Numbered from the stretch's first letter, positions 18,140-27,644 are shown. The stretch is DNA of 64,000 bases from Rhizobium sp. SL86 (GCF_026672545.1 NZ_JAPPRJ010000009.1:248001-312000); one strand, 5' to 3'. Notes: generated by a model from the letters alone, not told the origin. A program made the numbers and translations.

Positions 18140-19201
18140 ATGGACAACAACGACTTCTTTCCGCCGCATGACGGGGTGAGCCTTCGTGAGCTTGCACAGG
18201 TCATCGGGGCGGAAATGGTGGACGAAATGTGTGCGGACCGGTTGATCCGGTCCGTCGCCCCGGTTTCGCGGGCGAAAGACGGCGAGATCTGTTATATCGT
18301 CTCGCGCAAGCACAAGGCGGATCTCGCAACCTGCCGCGCCTCTGCCATCATTTGCGAACCGGCCCTCCGGTCGGTCATCCCGGACAATATTCCGATCCTG
18401 TTGACGTCGAGACCGGCTGCGGCCTTTGCCCTTGCTGGGCAATATCTGCATCCGACGGCAGCCCGTATCCCGGCGGTCACGGGCGTTGCCGGGATTTCGC
18501 CTGCGGCCTATGTGGATCCGACGGCACGGCTGGAAGCGGACGTGACCGTGGAGCCGATGGCCGTGATCGGTGCGAATGCGGAGATCGGTTCGGGCACCTA
18601 TATCGGCGCTGGTGTCGTCATCGGTGCGGGCGTCAAGATTGGCCGCAATTCCTCGATCGCGGCCGGTGCCTCGGTTATCGCGGCGCTGATCGGCAACGGC
18701 GTCATCATCCACAATGGTGTGCGGATAGGCCAGGACGGTTTCGGCTTTGCGCCCGGACCGCGTGGCATGATCAAGCTCGTCCAGATCGGTCGGGTGATCA
18801 TCCAGGACAATGTTGAGATTGGCGCCAATACGACGATCGACCGTGGCGCGATGGATGATACGGTGATCGGTGAGGGCACCAAGATCGATAATCTTGTGCA
18901 GATTGCCCACAATGTCTGCATTGGCCGGCATTGCGCGATTGCAAGTGGCGCTGGTATAGCGGGCTCGACGAAAATCGGTGACGGTGTTCAGATCGGTGGT
19001 GCCTCCGGCATCAATGGTCACATCACCATCGGTGACGGCGTGCAGATTGCGGCGATGAGCGGCGTGATAGCCTCGCTTCCGGCGGGCGGTCGTTTCGGCG
19101 GTATCCCGGCAAGGCCGATGCCGGATTTCATGCGTGATATCGCGGAAATCATGGCGAGGTCGGATGAGCGAGCAAGGAAAAGAGGAGACAGAAATGGTTG
19201 A
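18140..19201 (+). CDS. lpxD: UDP-3-O-(3-hydroxyacyl)glucosamine N-acyltransferase LpxD
   Basis: Third acyl-transfer enzyme of lipid A synthesis, 353 residues: adds a hydroxyacyl chain to the 2-amino group of UDP-3-O-acyl-glucosamine. An N-terminal uridine-binding region is followed by a left-handed beta-helix of hexapeptide repeats (from about residue 120). The catalytic His lies in NLVQIAHNV, and NGHITIGDGVQIAAMSGV is the conserved late block. RBS GGAG 9 nt upstream. The end overlaps fabZ by 8 bp. Confidence 0.97.
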   Translation: MDNNDFFPPHDGVSLRELAQVIGAEMVDEMCADRLIRSVAPVSRAKDGEICYIVSRKHKADLATCRASAIICEPALRSVIPDNIPILLTSRPAAAFALAGQYLHPTAARIPAVTGVAGISPAAYVDPTARLEADVTVEPMAVIGANAEIGSGTYIGAGVVIGAGVKIGRNSSIAAGASVIAALIGNGVIIHNGVRIGQDGFGFAPGPRGMIKLVQIGRVIIQDNVEIGANTTIDRGAMDDTVIGEGTKIDNLVQIAHNVCIGRHCAIASGAGIAGSTKIGDGVQIGGASGINGHITIGDGVQIAAMSGVIASLPAGGRFGGIPARPMPDFMRDIAEIMARSDERARKRGDRNG

Positions 19202-19658
19202 TCAGGAAAAGGCGGTGCTTGGCTCCGTTGAGATCCTGGAGATCATGAAGCTGTTGCCCCATCGGTATCCGTTCCTTTTGGTTGACCGGATCATTGATAT
19301 CGATGGCGATAACAGCGCGACTGGTATCAAGAACGTCACGGTGAACGAGCCGCATTTTATGGGCCACTTCCCGGAACAGCCGATCATGCCCGGCGTTCTT
19401 CTGATCGAGGCCATGGCCCAGACGGCCGGCGCGATCTGTGCGCGCAAGCAGGACGAAGGCGGCAAGCTCGTTTATTTCATGACGATCGACAATGCCCGGT
19501 TCCGCAAGCCTGTCGTTCCCGGTGACCGGGTTGAAATTCATGTCGTGAAGCAAAAGCAGCGCGGCAATATCTGGAAGTTTCATTGTGAAGCCAAGGTCGA
19601 GGGCGCGCTGGTCGCCGAGGCTGATGTTGGCGCCATGATCCGTCCGAAGGAAGATTGA
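19194..19658 (+). CDS. fabZ: 3-hydroxyacyl-[ACP] dehydratase FabZ
   Basis: Hot-dog-fold dehydratase of 154 residues in fatty-acid elongation, supplying acyl chains also to lipid A. Family motifs: LLPHRYPFLLVDR, catalytic His in FMGHFPEQPIMPGVL, and catalytic Glu in LLIEAMAQ. I chose the ATG at 19194 because AGGAG (19183-19187) sits 6 nt upstream and gives the usual length. ATGs at 19134 and 19164 lack a site. Its TGA overlaps the lpxA ATG. Confidence 0.96.
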   Translation: MVDQEKAVLGSVEILEIMKLLPHRYPFLLVDRIIDIDGDNSATGIKNVTVNEPHFMGHFPEQPIMPGVLLIEAMAQTAGAICARKQDEGGKLVYFMTIDNARFRKPVVPGDRVEIHVVKQKQRGNIWKFHCEAKVEGALVAEADVGAMIRPKED

Positions 19659-20473
19659 TGAGTACAATTGCCGCCACAGCGCGGGTTCACCCGCTCGCCG
19701 TCGTCGAAGACGGCGCGGTGATCGGAGAAAACGTCACCGTTGGGCCGTTCTGCCGGATCGGCGGACGTGTCGTCCTGCATGACGATGTCGAGGTGATCTC
19801 GAACGCCGTTGTCACGGGACTGACCGAGATCGGGCGCGGAAGCCGCATCTTCCCGATGGCCGTGATCGGTGGCGTCTCGCAGAGCCTGCACGAGGCCGGT
19901 GAGGATTCGCGTCTGGTGATCGGCGAACGTTGCACGATGCGCGAAGGCGTGACGATGAACACCGGCACGGTCGGTGGCGGCGGCATTACCAGCGTCGGCA
20001 ACGACTGCCTGTTCCTTGCCAATTCCCACGTCGCGCATGACTGCCGGCTTGGCAACAACATCATCCTGTCGAACAACGTCATGCTGGCCGGCCATGTGAT
20101 GGTCGATGACCGTGCGATCCTGAGTGGCGGCTGCGCCGTGCATCAGTTCACCCGCATCGGTCGGCAGGCCTTTATCGGCGGTTTGGCGGCGGTCAATTAC
20201 GACGTCATTCCTTATGGCATGCTGAACGGCAATCCGGGCGTATTGGGCGGTTTGAACGTGGTTGGCATGACACGCGCCGGCATTGAACGTGCGATCATTC
20301 ATCAGGTTCGACGCGCCTACAAGCAGATCTTCGAGGCGGAGGGGTCCGTGCGCGCGAACGCAGCCGGCATCCGTGAGGAATTCCTGGACTGCAAGGAAGC
20401 GCTCGAAGTCATCGATTTCATCGGCGCCGACAGTGATCGCCCGATCTCCTCACCCTATCGCGGCAAAGCCTGA
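19658..20473 (+). CDS. lpxA: UDP-N-acetylglucosamine O-acyltransferase LpxA
   Basis: First enzyme of lipid A synthesis, 271 residues, acylates the 3-OH of UDP-GlcNAc with a hydroxyacyl-ACP. Left-handed beta-helix repeats start at the N-terminus (ATARVHPLAVVEDGAVIGENV). The catalytic His is in NSHVAHDCRLGN, and the C-terminal helical part has the usual QVRRAYKQIFEAEG. The ATG at 19658 overlaps the fabZ stop. Confidence 0.97.
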   Translation: MSTIAATARVHPLAVVEDGAVIGENVTVGPFCRIGGRVVLHDDVEVISNAVVTGLTEIGRGSRIFPMAVIGGVSQSLHEAGEDSRLVIGERCTMREGVTMNTGTVGGGGITSVGNDCLFLANSHVAHDCRLGNNIILSNNVMLAGHVMVDDRAILSGGCAVHQFTRIGRQAFIGGLAAVNYDVIPYGMLNGNPGVLGGLNVVGMTRAGIERAIIHQVRRAYKQIFEAEGSVRANAAGIREEFLDCKEALEVIDFIGADSDRPISSPYRGKA

Positions 20474-20474
20474 C

Positions 20475-21362
20475 ATGGCCACGGCCGCTCCCGTTGCGAC
20501 GAGGGAAGGCCGGCTCGCCATCGTTGCCGGCGGCGGATATCTGCCGCTTTATGTCGCCGAGGCCGCGCGCGCTGCCGGGGACGACCCGGTCGTGATCGCG
20601 CTTCGGAACGAGGCCGACCGCGATTTTTCCACCTTCGATCATATGGTCACCGGCGTTGGTGATTTTGCCGGCATCCAGCAGGTCCTCCGGCAAAAAGGGG
20701 TGCGGCGGGTCGTGCTCTCCGGTGGTGTCAAACGCCGGCCGGAATGGCGTGATATCCACCCGACGTTTCGTTCGCTGCTGAAGATCCCTTACGTGATCCG
20801 CACCTTGCTGGCAGGCGGCGATGATACCGTTCTGCAGATGGTGATCGGCCTGTTTGAAAGCATGGGGTGCCGTGTTGTTGGCGTGCAGGAGATCGTTCCC
20901 GGGCTGCTGGCCGAAACCGGATGCCTCACCACAACGGCGCCGGTTGTCGAAGATCTGCGCGATATCGAGACGGCGGCGCAGGCCGCACATCTGCTCGGGC
21001 AGCTGGACGTCGGCCAGGGCGCCGTCTGTGTCGGCGGGCGTATTGTGGCTCTCGAAGGCGTCGAGGGAACCGATGCCATGCTGGAGCGTGTCGCATCACT
21101 GCGGGCCGCCGGTCGTATTTCGCGCAAACGGCGCGGCGTACTGGTCAAGCTCTGCAAGCCGCAGCAGGATGTCCGTGCGGATCTGCCGACCATCGGTCCG
21201 TCCACAGTCAACAGTGCGATCGCAGCCGGACTGGCGGGGATTGCGGTGGAGGCCGGTCGCGCCCTGGTGGTCGATCGCGACGAGATGATTGCGCTGGCGG
21301 AACGGAACGGTCTTTTTGTCTGCGGCATTGACCAGGGCGTAAATGGGAGCGGTTTACGATGA
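20475..21362 (+). CDS. lpxI: UDP-2,3-diacylglucosamine pyrophosphatase LpxI
   Basis: LpxI (DUF1009, 295 residues) hydrolyses UDP-2,3-diacylglucosamine to lipid X. It is the alphaproteobacterial replacement for the metallo-enzyme LpxH. Recognisable parts: LAIVAGGGYLPLYVAEAA at the N-terminus, the YVIRTLLAGGDDTVL middle block and the C-terminal region VLVKLCKPQQDVRADLPTIG...TV. It starts 1 bp after lpxA and overlaps lpxB by 4 bp, exactly where this pathway step is expected. Confidence 0.94.
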   Translation: MATAAPVATREGRLAIVAGGGYLPLYVAEAARAAGDDPVVIALRNEADRDFSTFDHMVTGVGDFAGIQQVLRQKGVRRVVLSGGVKRRPEWRDIHPTFRSLLKIPYVIRTLLAGGDDTVLQMVIGLFESMGCRVVGVQEIVPGLLAETGCLTTTAPVVEDLRDIETAAQAAHLLGQLDVGQGAVCVGGRIVALEGVEGTDAMLERVASLRAAGRISRKRRGVLVKLCKPQQDVRADLPTIGPSTVNSAIAAGLAGIAVEAGRALVVDRDEMIALAERNGLFVCGIDQGVNGSGLR

Positions 21363-22528
21363 GCCTTCGCCCGTTGAAAATTGCCGTCGTGGCCGGCGAG
21401 GTGTCTGGCGATCTTCTGGGTGCCGATCTGATCGCCGCGCTGAAATTGATTTATCCGGGTCCGATCGAATTGATCGGCGTTGGGGGTGAAGGCCTGCAGG
21501 CGGAAGGTCTGCATAGTCTTTTTGATTTCTCCGAACTGTCGATCATGGGCATCACGCAGGTCCTCAAACGGCTGCCGCTTTTGTTGCGGCGGATCCGCCA
21601 GACCGCCGACGCGATCATTGCCGCGCGTCCCGATCTTCTCTTGATCATCGACAGCCCGGACTTCACCCATCGTGTTGCCAAGCGTGTACGTTTGGCGCTG
21701 CCGGATCTTCCGGTGGTCGATTATGTCTGCCCGAGCGTCTGGGCCTGGAAGGAATACCGGGCAAAGAACATGCTGGCCTATGTCGATCTGGTGCTGGCAC
21801 TGCTTCCCTTCGAGCCGGCTGCCATGCGCCGGCTTGACGGACCGAGAACGGAATTCGTCGGTCATCGTCTGACGGCGGACGCAAACGTCCTTGCGGTTCG
21901 CGAGCGGCGAAAAACCCGTGCCGCGGGCGACGGCAACAAGACGATCCTGTTATTGCCCGGCTCCCGCTCGACCGAAATCAAGGCGCTGATGCCGGCGCTG
22001 AAGGATACCGTGACGCTGATGCTGGAGCGTAATCCGGCGACGCGTTTCCTGCTGCCGACTGTTCCGCGCCAGCGGGCACTCGTCGAAGCGCTCCTGGCGG
22101 AGTGGCCGGTCAAGCCGCAGCTGACCTCGACAAGCGCTGAAAAATGGGACGCGTTTGCGGCGGCCGACATGGCGATTGCCGCCTCGGGAACCGTCACGCT
22201 GGAGCTTGCCCTTTGCGGCGTGCCGACAGTCTCCATCTACAAGGCGGATCTGCTGATCCGCCTGATGGCAAATCGCATCAAGATCTGGTCTGCGGCACTG
22301 CCTAACCTGATTGCCGATCAGCCGGTGATCCCCGAACATATCAACGATCTGGTGCGGCCCGGTTACCTGGTGCGCTGGGCGGAATGCCTCTCCACCGAGA
22401 CGCCGCAACGACAGGCCATGCTGTCTGGATTTGCCGAGGTATGGGACCGGCTTTCGACTGCCGTGCCGCCGGGCGAGGAAGCGGCAAGTCTGGTGCTCAA
22501 GCTTCTGGCGGAAAAGGGTCGCGTCTGA
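21359..22528 (+). CDS. lpxB: Lipid-A-disaccharide synthase
   Basis: GT19 glycosyltransferase of 389 residues that condenses lipid X with UDP-diacylglucosamine to the lipid A disaccharide. N-terminal VVAGEVSGDLLGADLI and the central VDYVCPSVWAWKEYRA are diagnostic, as is LPGSRSTEIKALMP in the nucleotide-binding half. Last gene of the lipid A run; followed by the strong terminator at 22591. Confidence 0.97.
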   Translation: MSLRPLKIAVVAGEVSGDLLGADLIAALKLIYPGPIELIGVGGEGLQAEGLHSLFDFSELSIMGITQVLKRLPLLLRRIRQTADAIIAARPDLLLIIDSPDFTHRVAKRVRLALPDLPVVDYVCPSVWAWKEYRAKNMLAYVDLVLALLPFEPAAMRRLDGPRTEFVGHRLTADANVLAVRERRKTRAAGDGNKTILLLPGSRSTEIKALMPALKDTVTLMLERNPATRFLLPTVPRQRALVEALLAEWPVKPQLTSTSAEKWDAFAAADMAIAASGTVTLELALCGVPTVSIYKADLLIRLMANRIKIWSAALPNLIADQPVIPEHINDLVRPGYLVRWAECLSTETPQRQAMLSGFAEVWDRLSTAVPPGEEAASLVLKLLAEKGRV

Positions 22529-22590
22529 CGCGCAACTGTTGAGGCAACAGCCTTGTTGCCGTCGTTTGATATGATGGATGTCTCCCACAA

Positions 22591-22617
22591 AAAAGGCCCG
22601 CGTGAAGCGGGCCTTTT
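22591..22617. terminator. Bidirectional terminator between lpxB and gltA
   Basis: AAAAGGCCCGC (22591-22601) pairs with GCGGGCCTTTT (22607-22617). The 11-bp stem is symmetric, with an A-run before it and a T-run after it, so it can end both the lpxB (+) and gltA (-) transcripts that converge here. Confidence 0.9.
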
Positions 22618-22636
22618 CCGTAGACGGTATCTGCGA

Positions 22637-23926
22637 TCAACGCTTGGAGATCGGCAGGTAGTCGCGCTTCGGTGCACCGGTGTAAAGCTGGCGCGGACGG
22701 CCGATACGCTGCTGCGGATCTTCGATCATTTCGGCCCACTGGGCGATCCAGCCGACGGTGCGGGCGAGTGCGAAGAGCACCGTGAACATCGTCGTGGGGA
22801 AACCCATCGCCTTCAGCGTGATGCCGGAATAGAAGTCGATGTTCGGGTAGAGCTTCTTCTCGACGAAATATTCGTCGGTCAGTGCAATCTTTTCCAGCTC
22901 CATGGCAACCTGCAGCAGCGGGTCGTCCTTGTGGCCGAGTTCGCCGAGAACCTCATGCGTGGTCTTCTGCATGATCTTGGCGCGCGGATCATAGTTCTTG
23001 TAGACGCGGTGACCAAAGCCCATCAGGCGGAACGGATCATTCTTGTCTTTCGCGCGGGCAATGTATTCCGGAATACGATCCGGCGTGCCGATTTCCATCA
23101 GCATGTTGAGCGCGGCTTCGTTTGCGCCACCGTGGGCCGGGCCCCAGAGGCAGGCAATGCCAGCGGCGATGCAGGCGAACGGGTTGGCGCCGGAAGAACC
23201 GGCGAGACGAACGGTCGAGGTCGATGCGTTCTGCTCGTGATCGGCATGCAGGATGAAGATGCGGTCCATGGCGCGCGCCAGAACCGGGTTCACCTGGTAT
23301 TCTTCACAGGGCACGGCAAAGCACATGCGCAGGAAGTTTGCCGAGTAATCAAGATCGTTCTTCGGGTAAACGAAGGGCTGGCCGATATGGTACTTGTAGG
23401 CCATGGCGGCGATCGTCGGCATCTTGGCGATCATGCGCAGCGAGGCAACCATGCGCTGGTGCGGATCGGTGATGTCGGTCGAGTCGTGGTAGAAGGCCGA
23501 CAAAGCGCCGACCGTGCCGACCATGACGGCCATCGGATGCGCATCGCGACGGAAGCCGGTGAAGAAGCGGCTCATCTGCTCGTGCACCATCGTGTGGTGC
23601 GTCACGCGGTAGTCGAAATCCTTCTTCTGCGCAGCCGTCGGCAGTTCGCCGTAGAGCAGCAGATAGCAGGTTTCGAGGAAGTCGCCGTGTTCGGCGAGCT
23701 GCTCGATCGGATAGCCGCGATGGAGCAGCACGCCCTCGTCGCCATCGATAAAGGTAATCTTCGATTCACACGAAGCCGTCGACGTGAAGCCCGGGTCGTA
23801 GGTGAAGGCGCCGGTCTGCTTGTAGAGCGAGCCGATGTCGATCACGTCGGGACCGATCGTCCCTTTGCGAACGGGAAGATCGACTTTGCTTTCTCCCAAT
23901 CCAAGATGTGCGCTTGTTTCCGTCAT
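22637..23926 (-). CDS. gltA: Citrate synthase
   Basis: Type II hexameric citrate synthase of 429 residues, the entry step of the TCA cycle. Catalytic residues lie in HADHEQNAST, GFGHRVYKNYDPRA and NIDFYSG, and the family block WGPAHGGANEAAL is present. The start is the ATG at 23926 (MTETSAHLG), preceded on the minus strand by GGAGG; the frame open to 24013 is leader. It converges on lpxB, with the shared terminator at 22591. Confidence 0.97.
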   Translation of the reverse strand: MTETSAHLGLGESKVDLPVRKGTIGPDVIDIGSLYKQTGAFTYDPGFTSTASCESKITFIDGDEGVLLHRGYPIEQLAEHGDFLETCYLLLYGELPTAAQKKDFDYRVTHHTMVHEQMSRFFTGFRRDAHPMAVMVGTVGALSAFYHDSTDITDPHQRMVASLRMIAKMPTIAAMAYKYHIGQPFVYPKNDLDYSANFLRMCFAVPCEEYQVNPVLARAMDRIFILHADHEQNASTSTVRLAGSSGANPFACIAAGIACLWGPAHGGANEAALNMLMEIGTPDRIPEYIARAKDKNDPFRLMGFGHRVYKNYDPRAKIMQKTTHEVLGELGHKDDPLLQVAMELEKIALTDEYFVEKKLYPNIDFYSGITLKAMGFPTTMFTVLFALARTVGWIAQWAEMIEDPQQRIGRPRQLYTGAPKRDYLPISKR

Positions 23927-24306
23927 GCTGATCCTCCGATGGTCGGAATGGCGCAAAATGCGCCGAGAAATGAAGCGTATGAACTTGCTATATGATCTGA
24001 TGCGAGCTGCCAAGCACTCCTGATGGCTAATTGTGCAGCGCGAAATTTAGGCGGAAAAAGTCTCCAGGTTGAGGCGCGCGCGCCCATTGGCCGCTTTGGC
24101 GCAATTAAATCGATGCAATGGCGTTTTCGACCGGCAGGCGGACGTTCGCGGCATTGACCATGCGACATAAGCAGGTGCAGGTTGTTGATCAGTTAAAGGC
24201 GATGCGGCAATTTCACCGGGGGTTCGAATTGTCGCCAGGAGCACATCGGGCCGCAGAATCAGTTGCACTTCACTCTCCTCCTTTGGAGGACGGGGAGGCG
24301 CTGCCT
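23927..24306. other. gltA-comEC divergent intergenic region
   Basis: About 380 bp between the gltA start and the start I chose for comEC. It holds the gltA promoter candidate and a small GGCGCA-AAA-TGCGCC hairpin (23950-23964) in the gltA leader. A plus-strand frame is open through its right half and could extend ComEC to 24118, but the encoded residues do not look like protein. In other rhizobia and Brucella, as I remember them, gltX lies here; nothing resembling it is left. Confidence 0.5.
23987..24014 (-). promoter_or_regulatory. Candidate sigma70 promoter of gltA
   Basis: On the minus strand CTTGGC (24014-24009), 16-bp spacer, TATAGC (23992-23987), about 60 bp before the gltA ATG. This matches the rhizobial pattern CTTGNC / TATANN. 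Confidence 0.45.
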
Positions 24307-26775
24307 GTGCGGCGTCTGGCGGATGATATTTCATCCGCAGGCTCCGGCCCGCGATGGTCCCTGCCGTTCAGATTCGACCTCCACACGCTGACATTCGTGC
24401 CGCGCCGTACCCCGCTGTCCCAGCAGTTTTTGCGCGCCTGCCAGGACGAGATTGACCACGGACGGCTGTTTTTATTCGCGCCGGTTCTTCTCGGGGCGGG
24501 GATCGTTCTCTGGTTCTCCCTGCCGCACGATCCGCCGTTGGCATTCTTCGGACTGCTCGTGCCGCTTCTCGTTTTGTGGGCTGTGCTGTCGGTATCCGGT
24601 CACCGTCTGGCTGCGGCCTTGTGTATGGGGGCTTCACTCCTCCTTGCCGGCATGGGGCTTGCCGCGCTGGAGACCCGGCTTTTTCCAACGACACTGCTCG
24701 ACAGCCCCGTCACGACCCAGATCGAGGGGGTGATCGAACGTCGGGAGGCGGCTGGCGAGAACCGGTGGCGTTATATCATCAAGGTTCACCAAACCGAAAA
24801 ACCGCGGCTTTCCCGTCCGGTGGAGCGCGTGGCGATCTCGGTTCGCAGCACGGCGGCACCTTTGCCAGCGGGCGGCTGGTTCTCCGCCAGAGTGCGGCTG
24901 TCGCCGCCATCCGGACCGGCTCTGCCGGGGCTGACGGATTTTGGTTTCTCCTCCTTCTTCGACGGGATCGGCGCGATCGGTTACGTCTACGGCAAGGTCG
25001 GGATTTCGACGCGGCCGCTGGACCTGACCGTAGTCGAACGGCTTCAGATGGGCGTCTTTGCCTTGCGGGGCAGGATCGGTGACCGGATTCGCGGGCTGGT
25101 GCAGGGCGATGCCGGTGCCTTTGCCGCCGCAATCGTGACGGATGAGCGCCGCGCGATCAGCCGCGAGACGCTGGAGGCGCTGCGTCTGTCGGGGCTCGCC
25201 CATATCGTCGCCATTTCAGGGCTCAACATGGCGCTTGCCGCGGGCATCTGTTTTGTTGGGCTCAGGACAGGCCTCGCACTCATCCCACGCATAGCCCATG
25301 CGCTGCCGATCAAGAAGATTGCGGCCATGGGCGCGCTGCTGATGGTCAGTTTCTATTACCTCATCTCCGGTTTCGGGGTCTCCGCCGAGCGCGCTTATGT
25401 GATGATGGCGATCATGCTGATGGCCGTGCTGGCGGACCGGCCATCGATCAGCCTGCACAACCTGGCGCTTGCCGCGCTTTTTATTCTGATCAAGTCACCC
25501 TCTGCGGTGATGGGACCGAGCTTCCAGATGTCCTTTGCCGCGACGGCTGCCCTGGTCGCCGGGTATACGGCATGGACGAGCCGTACGCGCGATCACGGAG
25601 AGAAAATGCCATCAACCCGGTCGCAGTCCCTGATCTGGGCCGGCCTCAAGGCCGTCTGGCTGCTGCTGGCCGGAACCTTCCTGACTTCGCTGATCGGCGG
25701 TGCCTCGACCGCCATCTTTTCGATCGCGCATTTCCACCAGTTCACCACTTTTGGGCTTGCCGCCAATCTGGCCGCCATGCCGCTCATCTCCTTCGTCATC
25801 ATGCCCGCGGCGCTCGCGGGCATGATTGCCATGCCCTTCGGTCTCGATGCGCCTTTCTTTGCAGTGATGGGTTACGGGCTCGAATGGGTCATCGTGATCG
25901 CAAAGGCCGTCGCCTCCTGGGGCGGCGAGGTGTCGTTCGGCCGTAAACACGACCTGTTCCTGCCGCTTGCCTCGGCCGGCTTCATTCTGCTCGTGTTGTC
26001 GAAGACGGGGTTACGCTGGATCGGGATCATGGTCATCGTGGCAGCACTTGCCGTCGATCGCATGGCGCCGGCGCCAAAAACGCCGGACCTTCTGATCTCG
26101 GAGGATGGAAGCCTTCTTGCGCTGCTGCACGACGGAAAGGCCTATGTGAACCGGCCGCGTCCGTCCGATTTCCTCTACCGGCAATGGCAGAGCGTACATC
26201 CGATCCGCGAGACGATCACGCCGCAAAAGGCCGAACTTGTCCGTTTGGGGGCGACTGACGCGAAGGCTCCACCTGCGGCATCTGCCGCAGAGACCGAGGA
26301 GGCGGCAGATGCGCCGTATCGGCGGGCGCCCTTGGCATCTGAAGAGCTCCAGGAGGCCCGCAAGGTCTTTGCCCTATATTTTTCCAGGCGCGACGGACCA
26401 CGGTTCCACTGCCAAACGTCGCTCGCCTGCCTTTCAGTCACAGGAGAGGGGACCAGAATTCTTGCCCTCCAGGATGCCCGTTATGTCGGTCCGGCCTGCG
26501 ATGAAGCCGATCTGGTCGTCGCGCCGACATCGCGGCTGGCCGCCTGCCGGTCCGGCGCAATTCTCATCACCGGCGAGCACCTGCGCCGCACCGGAGCCGT
26601 CGAACTCTCCTTTACCGCAGTTGGCCGCGACCGCACATCATGGTCGCTGACACCATCCTTCACCGGTGAAACGCGGCCGTGGCAGATCCACCGCGCGTAT
26701 TCCTGGCGTAGCGGTCGGGACGACAACCATGTGCCGCCCCACCTCTTGCGCCTCATCAATGATAACGACGGATAA
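24307..26775 (+). CDS. comEC: ComEC/Rec2-family DNA-uptake channel protein
   Basis: Large polytopic inner-membrane protein of about 822 residues related to ComEC/Rec2, the channel for transformation DNA. An N-terminal soluble (OB-like, DUF4131) part between membrane helices is followed by the competence domain with LSGLAHIVAISGLNMALAAG and SAERAYVMMAIML, then a degenerate C-terminal region. I prefer the GTG at 24307, which has GGGGAGG 8 nt upstream. ATGs at 24118, 24160 and 24202 are in frame but have no ribosome site. Its 3' end overlaps convergent lexA by 20 bp. Whether this species is naturally transformable cannot be told. Confidence 0.88.
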   Translation: MRRLADDISSAGSGPRWSLPFRFDLHTLTFVPRRTPLSQQFLRACQDEIDHGRLFLFAPVLLGAGIVLWFSLPHDPPLAFFGLLVPLLVLWAVLSVSGHRLAAALCMGASLLLAGMGLAALETRLFPTTLLDSPVTTQIEGVIERREAAGENRWRYIIKVHQTEKPRLSRPVERVAISVRSTAAPLPAGGWFSARVRLSPPSGPALPGLTDFGFSSFFDGIGAIGYVYGKVGISTRPLDLTVVERLQMGVFALRGRIGDRIRGLVQGDAGAFAAAIVTDERRAISRETLEALRLSGLAHIVAISGLNMALAAGICFVGLRTGLALIPRIAHALPIKKIAAMGALLMVSFYYLISGFGVSAERAYVMMAIMLMAVLADRPSISLHNLALAALFILIKSPSAVMGPSFQMSFAATAALVAGYTAWTSRTRDHGEKMPSTRSQSLIWAGLKAVWLLLAGTFLTSLIGGASTAIFSIAHFHQFTTFGLAANLAAMPLISFVIMPAALAGMIAMPFGLDAPFFAVMGYGLEWVIVIAKAVASWGGEVSFGRKHDLFLPLASAGFILLVLSKTGLRWIGIMVIVAALAVDRMAPAPKTPDLLISEDGSLLALLHDGKAYVNRPRPSDFLYRQWQSVHPIRETITPQKAELVRLGATDAKAPPAASAAETEEAADAPYRRAPLASEELQEARKVFALYFSRRDGPRFHCQTSLACLSVTGEGTRILALQDARYVGPACDEADLVVAPTSRLAACRSGAILITGEHLRRTGAVELSFTAVGRDRTSWSLTPSFTGETRPWQIHRAYSWRSGRDDNHVPPHLLRLINDNDG

Positions 26776-27472
26776 GCCCGACGAGCTTGCCCTGAACCTT
26801 CACGCGATCAGACGAGAAGATGCGCGTCTCGTAAGCAGGGTTGGCCGCTTCGAGCGCGATCGAGGCCCCCTTGCGGCGGAACCGCTTCAGGGTGGCTTCC
26901 TCGTCATCCACCAGCGCCACCACGATGTCGCCGGGGCTGGCCGTGCTGCCGTTGCGGATGATGACCGTATCGCCGTCCAGGATGCCGGCCTCGATCATCG
27001 AGTCGCCCTTGACCTCGAGCGCGTAATGTTCGCCCGATCCCAGCATATCGAGCGGCACGCTGATTTCATGGGTGGTGTTCTGGATGGCCGAGATCGGCAC
27101 GCCAGCAGCGATCCGGCCCATCACCGGAATGGCGGCCGACGAGGCGCTATCGTCCTGCACCGGTGCAGGAGCGGGTTTTGCCGGCTGCGGTTTGCCGAGG
27201 CTGCCTTCGATGACGCTCGGCGAAAAGCCGCGCCGCGGTTGCGGCGCCGGCGTATAGGCTTCCGGCAGCTTGATGACTTCAAGCGCGCGTGCCCGGTTGG
27301 GCAGGCGCCGGATGAAACCGCGTTCCTCGAGCGCTGTAATGAGCCGGTGAATGCCCGACTTCGACGCCAGATCAAGCGCATCCTTCATTTCATCAAAAGA
27401 CGGGGGGACCCCGGACTCCTTCATGCGTTCATGAATGAACAGAAGAAGTTCCTGCTGTTTGCGTGTGAGCAT
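26756..27472 (-). CDS. lexA: SOS response repressor LexA
   Basis: LexA, 238 residues, represses SOS genes and self-cleaves when stimulated by RecA filaments. A winged helix (MLTRKQQELLLFIHERMKESGV) is followed by a Pro/Ala-rich linker of alphaproteobacterial length, the Ala-Gly cleavage site in GRIAAGVPISA, and a peptidase S24 domain with Ser in VKGDSMIEAGI and Lys in TLKRFRRK. The start at 27472 (MLTRKQ) is conserved; 21 extra codons open upstream cross the promoter. Autoregulation is indicated by the SOS box at 27516. Confidence 0.97.
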   Translation of the reverse strand: MLTRKQQELLLFIHERMKESGVPPSFDEMKDALDLASKSGIHRLITALEERGFIRRLPNRARALEVIKLPEAYTPAPQPRRGFSPSVIEGSLGKPQPAKPAPAPVQDDSASSAAIPVMGRIAAGVPISAIQNTTHEISVPLDMLGSGEHYALEVKGDSMIEAGILDGDTVIIRNGSTASPGDIVVALVDDEEATLKRFRRKGASIALEAANPAYETRIFSSDRVKVQGKLVGLIRRYH

Positions 27473-27508
27473 GACGACGATCCTGATGGAAACAAATCCA
27501 GAACAGAC

Positions 27509-27536
27509 ACTATATGTTCCATATGTGTTCCGCAAG
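27509..27536 (-). promoter_or_regulatory. lexA promoter
   Basis: Minus strand: CTTGCG (27536-27531), 16-bp spacer, TATAGT (27514-27509), ending about 36 bp before the lexA ATG. The SOS box fills the spacer, so bound LexA would block RNA polymerase. Confidence 0.65.
27516..27530. promoter_or_regulatory. LexA-binding SOS box (GTTC-N7-GTTC)
   Basis: GTTC CATATGT GTTC, an exact match to the alphaproteobacterial direct-repeat LexA box. It sits between the -35 and -10 hexamers of lexA. Confidence 0.9.
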
Positions 27537-27621
27537 CCCTTAAAATCCCCTGAATTCTGGAGGCGCGATAATTAACCGGGAATGGCGCGCATAATTATTC
27601 TGGAATGAAAACGGCTCTGCG

Positions 27622-27644
27622 GCCTTGAATTATAAAGGCTTTTT
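27622..27644 (+). terminator. Weak terminator-like hairpin, left flank of the Mu-like element
   Basis: GCCTT (27622-27626) / AAGGC (27635-27639), 8-nt AT-rich loop, followed by TTTTT. The stem is only 5 bp. It faces rightwards, so it would not stop transcripts running from the phage repressor gene towards lexA. Confidence 0.35.

Noticed and set aside
15774..18197. An 807-codon minus-strand frame opposite bamA
   Set aside because: Shadow frame; BamA on the plus strand has signal peptide, POTRA repeats and barrel signature, and the antisense product has no recognisable features.
24205..24240. GGTTCGAAT resembling a tRNA T-loop before comEC
   Set aside because: No acceptor, D or anticodon stems can be formed around it; it is a chance match.
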